Positions 1-5,083 of a DNA stretch of 5,083 bases are shown here, in pieces. How positions within the stretch are numbered: the first letter of the stretch is position 1; every line of letters begins with the position of its first letter. This DNA is from DAOUMU01 sp034409055 (GTDB lineage: Bacteria > Chloroflexota > Anaerolineae > 4572-78 > J111). Below the pieces are notes generated by a model that ran no database searches, had not been told where the DNA came from, and worked only from the letters and a program-made list of their open reading frames with translations. The position numbers and the translations under genes were made by a program. The DNA is taken from positions 1-5,083 of the forward strand of contig DAOUMU010000203.1 of assembly GCA_034409055.1 (NCBI GenBank), given 5' to 3'.

Positions 1-145
1 CGTTATTGCCGGAGCCGCCGTCCCAAAAACGTCCCACCCGAATGGTATGGGCTTCGTCACTGGAGGTGATACCGCCCACAAAGGCGTAGGGCCGGACAAT
101 GTTTTTGGTCGAAAACTGAAAATCGGCCTCGGCCCAATGCTTGGC
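1..145. repeat. Long direct repeat, copy 1 (inside the repeat protein)
   Basis: These 145 bases align without gaps to 4939-5083 with 7 mismatches by my count (positions 3, 8, 11, 32, 128, 139 and 142). Positions 33-127 are identical over 95 bases. Both copies encode the segment of the protease domain just before HExxH. The repeat runs to both window edges, so its true length is not visible. Confidence 0.95.
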
Positions 146-3100
146 TTTGTCATAGATGTTGACCTGGCCAAAGGCCATCTGGCCGTCGGTGATATCGTAG
201 AGGTAGGCTGAGGCCTGGCGGAAGGCGTCTTCGAGCATGGCCAGGTAATCGTCGGTGGCATCCCATTCGATGGAGACGACAAGGTTAAATAGGACGAGTG
301 GATCATCTGAACGGATGGTCACTCGCTGTTCCCCTGGCTGCTGACTAATCAGGGTCGGGCTGGGGACTCCCGTGTTATCCAGGTTCAAGCTGGTGACATA
401 GGTCCGGTAGGCCCAGTCATCGTGGGCGGCGCGGGTGGTTGTTTGCTCCTGGGTTTGCAGTAAGGCCACCAACGGCTGACCGGGAGTAGGGTTAGTCAAT
501 CTGATCAACCCGCTCCGGTCAGTCAGATAGGAATTATTGACCGTTGTCGTGAGCAATTGTCCGGCCTGGTAAACCTCAGCCCCGGCCACAGGATTCGTGT
601 CACTGACCACTTTAGCATACCACTCTGCTGCTTCCAGGCGGAAGGGGAAGGTTTGGGCCGAGACGTAGGGCCACAGGTAGGGACCGGGGTGGTTGAAACC
701 CTGGTAAGCTTCAATCCGAAAGAGGAGGTTGTCACTTTTGATCAGATCAGCTTCGGCGTTCCAGAGGAAGGTGTGGGTCGTTCCCGTGGGCCAGGGTGAG
801 GCGGCCAGGTTTGTCATCTTGGTTCCGGCTGCTGGCGTGGCCGGGAACCATTGGCTACCGCCGTTAGGGGCGTAGTAAGGCCGGATAAAGCGGACCGGAT
901 CGCTCTCTGGATCAAAGAGGGTGTAAGTCAGAGAAATGATAGGGCTGGTTACAACCTGCGGTGAGACATAAAAGTAAACCTTGGGAGGGGTATCAGGCCG
1001 GGTAACGGTTAAGGTTGGGGGGTTGTCGGGCAAATTCCGCACCCCTTGCCGTCCGTTTTCGTATATTTGATTGACCTGACCCTGACCAAACATGCTATTG
1101 CCCGCAGCCAGGTCGAGGTCGCCGTCGTTATCCCAATCTCCCCAGGCTACACTCCGGGCCGATTTTGAGACATCTGTGGACTGCCAGGCCAGGCTGAGCT
1201 TGCCTGCTGAGGCATCATTTTCATATACCTGGTGGGCTGGAGAAGAACTATTACTGACGGCCAGGTCAAGGTCACCGTCGCCGTCCCAATCCCCCCAGGC
1301 TACGGTATGGGTGTTGTTGTTGTCGCCGGTGGATTCCCAGCCCAGGCCATTGGCCGGGTCTAGCCCCAACGTGCCCGCCTGGTTTTCGTATACCTGGTTG
1401 ACCTGCCCACTATTGCCGACGGCCAGGTCGAGGTCGCCGTCACCATCCCAGTCTCCCCAGGCTACACTCTCGGTCTTCTTTGCGTCGCCGGTGGACTGCC
1501 AGACCAGGCTGAGGTTGCCTCCCAGGTTTTCGTACACCCGGTTAACCTGATCATAGTTGCCGGTGGCCAAATCGAGGTCGCCATCGTTATCCCAATCCCC
1601 CCAGGCCACGCTATAAGTGAAATCAGCATCGCTGTCCGACTCCCAGGCCAGGCTAAGATAACCGCCTTGGTTTTCATAGACTTGGTTCTGCCCACGAAAA
1701 TAATTTCCATTGCCATCCGAGTAAGGGGCATTCCCCACAGCCAGATCAAGATCTCTATCTCCATCCCAATCCCCCCAGGCTACGCTGAGGGTCAAGTCGG
1801 CGCTGCTGTTAGATTCCCACCCCAAATCATTGGCCGGATCTAAAGCTAACGTGCCCCCCTGGTTTTCGTACACCTGGTTATCCTGACCATAATTGCCGAC
1901 GGCCAGGTCGAGGTCACCATCGTTATCCCAGTCTCCCCAGGCCACGCTGGCAGTTTCCCTTGTATCACCCGTGGACTGCCAGGCCAGGTTGAAGTTGTTC
2001 CCCTCTTTTTCGTACACCTGATTAACTTGACCATCACCGAACTCTCCATTGCCCACGGCCAGGTCGAGGTCACCATCGTTATCCCAGTCCCCCCAGGCTA
2101 CGCTGGCAGTTTCCTTTGGATCGCCGGTGGCTTCCCAAACCAGGCTAAGACCACCTCCCTGGTTTTCGTACATCAGGTTGACTTCACCATCCAACGAAGA
2201 ATTAGGCTCAGCATTCCCGGCGGCCAGGTCGAGATCGCCATCATTATCCCAGTCTCCCCAGGCTACGCTTGTGGTTTCGTGTTGGTCGTCCGATTCCCAG
2301 GTAGGCCCCGCTGTGAGTGACCCCGCCTGATTTTCGTACACCTGGTTCTTATCCCTATTGCCGGCAGCCAGGTCGAGGTCGCCGTCGTTATCCCAATCCC
2401 CCCAGGCCACACTGCGGGTATAATAGAAGCCGAAGTCCTCCCAGGCCAGGCTGAAGCTGTTCCCCTGATTTTCGTATACCTGGTTAGGGTGACCGAAATT
2501 CTCATTGCCAAAGGCCAGGTCGAGGTCGCCATCGTTATCCCAATCCCCCCAGGCCACGCTCCTGGTGTTATAGGTATCGCTCGACTCCCAGCCCAGGTCG
2601 TTGACCGGATCTAGCCCTAACGTTCCGCCATCGTTTTCATACACCTGGTTAATCTGACCATTCGTCCAAGAATTAGGGGCGCCATTGCCGACGGCCAGGT
2701 CGAGGTCACCATCACCATCCCAATCCCCCCAGGCCACGCTATGCGTTCTGTTCTCGTCGCCGGTGGATTCCCAACCCAGGTCATTGGTTGGGTCTAGCTC
2801 CAACGTTCCCCCCTCATTTTCGTATACCTGGTTGACCTGACCATAATTGCCGACGGCCAGGTCGAGGTCACCATCGTTATCCCAGTCTCCCCAGGCTACG
2901 CTCCGGGTGTCCCTTTCATCGCCGGTGGACTGCCAGGCCAGGCTGAGGCTACCCCCCTGGTTTTCGTATACCTGATTGACCTGACCACCTTCTGAAGTGT
3001 CGGGATCACCATTGCCGACGGCCAGGTCGAGATCGCCATCGTTATCCCAGTCCCCCCAGGCCACGCTCGTAGTTTCTTTCGCGTCGCCGGTAGACTGCCA

Positions 3101-3436
3101 GGCCAGGCTGAAGCTATCCCCCTCATTTTCGTACACCTGGTTGACCTCACCATTCGTCTGCCAATCACTATTGTTATTCCCAACGGCCAGGTCGAGGTCG
3201 CCGTCGCCATCCCAGTCTCCCCAGGCCACGCTGGCGGTGTCGTAGGTTTCAGTGCCAACGAAGCTGAAATTCGTCCCCAGATCAGCCTGGATAGGGGGGA
3301 CGGCGTGAAATAGCCAGAGGCAAACGACGGCCAGGAATGGGACCAGGTATTTGCGTAGGGGGGTCAGAAAATGAGGGAACGGAAGCGTATTGTTATCCTG
3401 GCTGTTCACTTTAAGTGCTTCTTTAACCTTGTCCAT
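1..3436 (-). CDS. Exported FG-GAP/VCBS-repeat protein with C-terminal CLCA-like metalloprotease domain (3' end outside window)
   Basis: An uninterrupted minus-strand frame runs 1145 codons from ATG at 3436 to the window edge; I translated it throughout and found no stop. The start is set by GGAGG seven bases upstream. Visible layout: signal peptide (residues 1-51), 14 FG-GAP/VCBS repeats (about 69-794) with DWDNDGDLD-type calcium loops, an Ig-like module (about 815-911, 'YTLFDPESDPV', 'FRIEAY'), a carboxypeptidase-regulatory-like module (about 938-994, 'VAGAEVYQAG...TDRSGLIRL'), then from about 1046 a domain with 'QASAYLYDITDG' that matches the neighbouring protease nearly residue for residue ('STKNIVRPYAFVGGITSSDE'). 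The window ends just before the expected HExxH, so catalytic residues are not seen. The likely role is a cell-surface or secreted protease with a propeller head for binding. Substrate is unknown. It lies 36 bp downstream of its paralogue, probably in one operon. Confidence 0.93.
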   Translation of the reverse strand, partial: MDKVKEALKVNSQDNNTLPFPHFLTPLRKYLVPFLAVVCLWLFHAVPPIQADLGTNFSFVGTETYDTASVAWGDWDGDGDLDLAVGNNNSDWQTNGEVNQVYENEGDSFSLAWQSTGDAKETTSVAWGDWDNDGDLDLAVGNGDPDTSEGGQVNQVYENQGGSLSLAWQSTGDERDTRSVAWGDWDNDGDLDLAVGNYGQVNQVYENEGGTLELDPTNDLGWESTGDENRTHSVAWGDWDGDGDLDLAVGNGAPNSWTNGQINQVYENDGGTLGLDPVNDLGWESSDTYNTRSVAWGDWDNDGDLDLAFGNENFGHPNQVYENQGNSFSLAWEDFGFYYTRSVAWGDWDNDGDLDLAAGNRDKNQVYENQAGSLTAGPTWESDDQHETTSVAWGDWDNDGDLDLAAGNAEPNSSLDGEVNLMYENQGGGLSLVWEATGDPKETASVAWGDWDNDGDLDLAVGNGEFGDGQVNQVYEKEGNNFNLAWQSTGDTRETASVAWGDWDNDGDLDLAVGNYGQDNQVYENQGGTLALDPANDLGWESNSSADLTLSVAWGDWDGDRDLDLAVGNAPYSDGNGNYFRGQNQVYENQGGYLSLAWESDSDADFTYSVAWGDWDNDGDLDLATGNYDQVNRVYENLGGNLSLVWQSTGDAKKTESVAWGDWDGDGDLDLAVGNSGQVNQVYENQAGTLGLDPANGLGWESTGDNNNTHTVAWGDWDGDGDLDLAVSNSSSPAHQVYENDASAGKLSLAWQSTDVSKSARSVAWGDWDNDGDLDLAAGNSMFGQGQVNQIYENGRQGVRNLPDNPPTLTVTRPDTPPKVYFYVSPQVVTSPIISLTYTLFDPESDPVRFIRPYYAPNGGSQWFPATPAAGTKMTNLAASPWPTGTTHTFLWNAEADLIKSDNLLFRIEAYQGFNHPGPYLWPYVSAQTFPFRLEAAEWYAKVVSDTNPVAGAEVYQAGQLLTTTVNNSYLTDRSGLIRLTNPTPGQPLVALLQTQEQTTTRAAHDDWAYRTYVTSLNLDNTGVPSPTLISQQPGEQRVTIRSDDPLVLFNLVVSIEWDATDDYLAMLEDAFRQASAYLYDITDGQMAFGQVNIYDKAKHWAEADFQFSTKNIVRPYAFVGGITSSDEAHTIRVGRFWDGGSGNN
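455..625 (-). other. Carboxypeptidase-regulatory-like (CnaB-type) module
   Basis: Residues about 938-994 contain 'NPVAGAEVYQAGQLL', 'YLTDRSGLIRL' and 'PGQPLVALLQ'. This is the usual pattern of a transthyretin-like sandwich: a strand with 'V.GA.V', a 'T...G...L' turn and a 'PG..L.A' strand. It lies directly before the protease domain. A module of similar type follows the protease domain in the upstream paralogue (about 4195-4400). Confidence 0.55.
704..1000 (-). other. Ig-like beta-sandwich module of the repeat protein
   Basis: Residues about 815-911 follow a proline-rich hinge (NPPTLTVTRPDTPPK). They read as alternating beta strands: 'PIISLTYTLFDPESDPV', 'YYAPNGGSQWFPATP', 'THTFLWNAEADL', 'DNLLFRIEAYQG'. 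This layout resembles Ig-like or fibronectin-like spacers in bacterial surface proteins. It probably separates the propeller head from the protease part. The family assignment is by general pattern only. Confidence 0.55.
1055..3232 (-). repeat. Fourteen tandem FG-GAP/VCBS repeats
   Basis: The consensus unit is SVAWGDWDNDGDLDLAVGN, then a variable loop, then 'GQVNQVYENQGG', then 'LSLAWQSTGD' or a longer 'LDPANDLGWESTGD' linker. The Ser/Thr that opens each unit ends at 3232, 3067, 2902, 2740, 2560, 2413, 2269, 2104, 1948, 1786, 1612, 1468, 1309 and 1153. Spacing is 48-60 residues and always a multiple of three bases. D-x-D-x-D-G-x-x-D is the calcium-binding loop of integrin-type FG-GAP repeats. 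Fourteen units would make two seven-bladed beta-propellers. The array begins mid-blade ('TNFSFVGTETYDTAS') and ends with 'VNQIYEN', as expected when the first and last strands complete one blade. Confidence 0.92.
3284..3436 (-). other. Signal peptide with a long N-terminal extension
   Basis: Residues 1-29 are polar with scattered lysines and an arginine (MDKVKEALK... ...TPLRK). They are followed by a hydrophobic core (YLVPFLAVVCLWLF, residues 30-43) and a plausible signal peptidase I site after 'VPPIQA' (Ala51). The mature chain would begin DLGTNFSF and enter the repeat array within about 15 residues. No lipobox is present: the single cysteine lies inside the hydrophobic core and is not followed by a mature-chain start. 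Export by the general secretory route is inferred. Confidence 0.8.
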
Positions 3437-3472
3437 CGTTGGTCCTCCGTAGTTCAGCCCGTCCTCTATTGT
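3437..3472 (-). other. 36-bp intergenic gap between tandem paralogues
   Basis: Only 36 bases separate the TAG of the upstream protease from the ATG of the repeat protein. The gap holds the ribosome binding site. I see no hairpin followed by a T-run that would act as a terminator, and there is little room for a separate promoter. Co-transcription of the two genes is the simplest reading. Confidence 0.7.
3444..3448 (-). promoter_or_regulatory. Ribosome binding site (GGAGG) of the downstream gene
   Basis: The minus strand reads ACGGAGGACCAACG immediately before ATG at 3436. GGAGG is separated from the start codon by seven bases, which is near the optimum. This fixes the start of the repeat protein and favours the ATG over the in-frame GTG at its codon 10, which has only a weak AAAGAAG upstream. 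Confidence 0.85.
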
Positions 3473-5083
3473 CTACTCCTTGACAATAATCGGCAAATAA
3501 ACATCATTCGGCATCACCACCGACACCCCCATCAAGGCATAGATCCCCAGCCGGCTGGCTGGTACGGACCAGGCATTATCCACCTGGCTCGGCTCGCCCC
3601 CCTGCCTCAGCCATACTTTGTTGTATGCCTCCCAGTAGTAAATGGCCGTATCGGTGAAAATCCCCATCACCTCGGGATGGTAATGCAGCCGCACCAGCCC
3701 CGCTTTATCCAACTCGGTCAACCCCCCGGATAGCCGCACGTCGTAAGCGTTGCCGATAACCTGTAGACCTTCAGGTAGTGGTCCTGGCACGTAGCCGGTC
3801 GGTAACACCGCCCCATAGGCCAAATCGTCTGATAAACTGTCCGGCTGAAGATGCAGATGGAAGTTGCCATCTTCGGAGAAGAGGTCGTTGGCTTGAGTGT
3901 CGTCCACCGCTTGTAAGTTGTAATCACTGACAATACTCATCGGTAAAGCAGCCCCACTAACCTCAACCCGGCCCGTGCCCAAACCCACTCCACTCAACGT
4001 GACCGTCCCCACGTAGGCCTCCTTGGCCGAACTGTAGGCCAGTTCGGTCGATTCTCGATCCCCTCCACCTTCGGCCGGAATGACAGCAGCATTTAAAGGC
4101 AAGCTACTCTGGGCCAGACCGGCCACTTGTAGGTAGAGACTATCACCATCGCTCTGGGGTATTAGACTGAGATGAGGTACCTGGCCCGTTGCTAAAGTAG
4201 CCATCCCTGACTCGCTGACCTGGGTCAGGATTAGTTTATAATCTTCTTTGCCCTCTTCAACCAGTATGGCTCCGGCCAGGGCTCCATCAAAGGTGGCGGC
4301 CCGAATGATATCACCAGGAGAAGCTCCGTAGATGGCGATTTGCCCTTGCCGATTGGTCAGGCCCTGGTCAATAGCAATGGTGTAGCCACCAAGCGAGGTC
4401 CGCAAGGCTACCAGCGCATTATGTACTGGTAGCTCCTGCGGACCCAAGACGGTTAGTTGAATGGATGGACCAACAACCACACCGATATTGTGGCTGATAA
4501 CCTCCGGGAAAGGCAGCAACGCTGTTGGAAATTTATCAGGCCCGGTCATCACCCCGCCTCGTTCACTGGGGCTGTTGAGTGTCCAATCCGGCCCACCGTA
4601 GTGGCTCAACACCGTTTCCCAGTCAGACTGACCGTTGTTGAGGCGATACTGTTCCGTACTGGTGCAGTTCTGGTCCCAGTTGTAGGTTTTGTCGGTCAAC
4701 TCACTGGCTTTGTACTGGTAAAACATAATACTGGCGTTACCCGGTTCTTCCGGGTTGGGGTCCGGGCTCACGCCTGGCGGCGGCGGCCCAACCTCCTCAC
4801 GGGTACAAACGGCATCAATTTCACGACTGAAACCATTGGCATCAACCAGGCGGAAGAAATACTCGTCATACAAGTAAAGAGCATAGTGGCCAAACTCGTG
4901 GATCAGGGTGCGGTAGCCGGGGGGCTCGTTCCTGTGGCCGCTATTACCCGAGCCGCCGTCCCAAAAACGGCCCACCCGAATGGTATGGGCTTCGTCACTG
5001 GAGGTGATACCGCCCACAAAGGCGTAGGGCCGGACAATGTTTTTGGTCGAAAACTGAAAATCGGCATCGGCCCAATACTGGGC
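3473..5083 (-). CDS. CLCA-like zinc metalloprotease, C-terminal part (5' end outside window)
   Basis: The frame is open from the window edge to TAG at 3473-3475, giving 536 visible residues. An in-frame GTG at 5017 is not the start: the 22 codons before it match the interior of the downstream paralogue. Visible residues 62-75 read HEFGHYALYLYDEY: His62, Glu63 and His66 form HExxH, and Asp73 sits where CLCA proteins (peptidase family M87) place the third zinc ligand. 'ASIMF' at 117-121 also matches CLCA proteins, which carry 'KASIMF' after their HExxH. Cys93 and Cys140, the only visible cysteines, flank it and could form a disulfide. Residues about 206-275 look like a carboxypeptidase-regulatory-like beta-sandwich ('VHNALVALRT...TNRQGQIAIYG'). 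Residues about 300-520 are beta-rich and unassigned, and the tail is VYLPIIVKE. No transmembrane helix is seen in the visible part. Probably exported; substrate unknown. Metalloprotease homology is well supported; activity is inferred. Confidence 0.9.
   Translation of the reverse strand, partial: AQYWADADFQFSTKNIVRPYAFVGGITSSDEAHTIRVGRFWDGGSGNSGHRNEPPGYRTLIHEFGHYALYLYDEYFFRLVDANGFSREIDAVCTREEVGPPPPGVSPDPNPEEPGNASIMFYQYKASELTDKTYNWDQNCTSTEQYRLNNGQSDWETVLSHYGGPDWTLNSPSERGGVMTGPDKFPTALLPFPEVISHNIGVVVGPSIQLTVLGPQELPVHNALVALRTSLGGYTIAIDQGLTNRQGQIAIYGASPGDIIRAATFDGALAGAILVEEGKEDYKLILTQVSESGMATLATGQVPHLSLIPQSDGDSLYLQVAGLAQSSLPLNAAVIPAEGGGDRESTELAYSSAKEAYVGTVTLSGVGLGTGRVEVSGAALPMSIVSDYNLQAVDDTQANDLFSEDGNFHLHLQPDSLSDDLAYGAVLPTGYVPGPLPEGLQVIGNAYDVRLSGGLTELDKAGLVRLHYHPEVMGIFTDTAIYYWEAYNKVWLRQGGEPSQVDNAWSVPASRLGIYALMGVSVVMPNDVYLPIIVKE
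4859..4900 (-). other. CLCA-type zinc-binding active-site motif HEFGHYALYLYDEY
   Basis: HExxH supplies two histidine ligands and the catalytic glutamate. The Asp of 'DEY', seven residues after the second His, aligns with the third ligand in the CLCA consensus HExxHxxxGxxDE. The glycine of that consensus is Tyr here. A metzincin reading (HExxHxxGxxH/D) does not fit, because the eighth position is Leu and the eleventh is Tyr. Confidence 0.85.
4939..5083. repeat. Long direct repeat, copy 2 (inside the upstream protease)
   Basis: This is the partner of bases 1-145, offset by 4938 bp and in the same orientation. It encodes visible residues 1-48 of the upstream protein. The identity indicates a recent tandem duplication or gene conversion between the two paralogues. 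Confidence 0.95.

Noticed and set aside
1055..3232. Possible CRISPR-like array (conserved core of about 45 bp spaced 144-180 bp)
   Set aside because: Spacing is too long and always a multiple of three, the 'spacers' are related to each other, and the whole array translates as FG-GAP blades.
1092..3245. Plus-strand open frames with repeated 'ARSRSPS.SQSPQATL' peptides
   Set aside because: They are the antisense reading of the FG-GAP repeat core. They have no ribosome binding sites, and their periodicity is fully explained by the minus-strand repeats.
1462..3258. Minus-strand open frames in another frame with 'WPGSPP...STWP' repeats
   Set aside because: These are frame-shifted shadows of the same repeats inside the real 1145-codon frame, which stays open throughout.
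1..3436. Frameshift or pseudogene, since the long frame has no visible stop
   Set aside because: Codon-by-codon reading gave no stop or frame change, and the frame at base 2 matches the paralogue. The missing stop is due to the window edge.
3371..3733. Plus-strand open frame across the intergenic gap
   Set aside because: It overlaps the start of one convincing gene and the end of another on the opposite strand. Its product has no recognisable feature.
4859..4900. Metzincin (HExxHxxGxxH/D) assignment
   Set aside because: The glycine and third His/Asp are not at metzincin positions; the spacing to DEY fits the CLCA pattern instead.
5015..5017. GTG as start codon of the upstream protease
   Set aside because: The frame stays open to the window edge, and the preceding 22 residues match the interior of the paralogue, so this GTG is an internal Val.

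Overview
The window holds two large protein-coding genes, both read on the minus strand and both cut by a window edge. Almost every base is coding. No RNA gene, insertion sequence, CRISPR array or clear transcription terminator is visible. GC content looks moderately high. The proteins have the style of large exported proteins from filamentous Chloroflexota (Anaerolineae and relatives): long FG-GAP/VCBS arrays, Ig-like and carboxypeptidase-regulatory-like modules, and a C-terminal '...VYLPIIVKE' tail that resembles the 'YLPLVLK' endings I associate with that phylum. The taxonomic call is an inference.

Region by region, in transcription order from high to low coordinates. (1) 5083-3473: the C-terminal part of an upstream gene. 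Its visible product starts inside a zinc-metalloprotease domain with the motif HEFGHYALYLYDEY. This matches the HExxH...DEY signature of the CLCA family, and a CLCA-like 'ASIMF' follows it. Next come a regulatory-like beta-sandwich, further beta-rich modules and the YLPIIVKE tail. (2) 3472-3437: a 36-bp gap with a strong GGAGG ribosome binding site. (3) 3436-1: a second gene, open for 1145 codons and leaving the window without a stop. It has a signal peptide, 14 tandem FG-GAP/VCBS repeats with DxDxDG calcium loops (residues about 69-794), an Ig-like module, a regulatory-like module, and the beginning of the same CLCA-like protease domain.

The two genes are therefore tandem paralogues. The last 145 bases of gene 2 in the window (1-145) are about 95% identical to 4939-5083 in gene 1, with one uninterrupted 95-bp identical run. 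The short gap and common direction suggest one transcript and two related exported proteases. The second carries a probable double beta-propeller as an adhesion or recognition head. The point most worth following is this pairing of a CLCA-type protease with an integrin-like repeat head in a bacterial tandem duplication.
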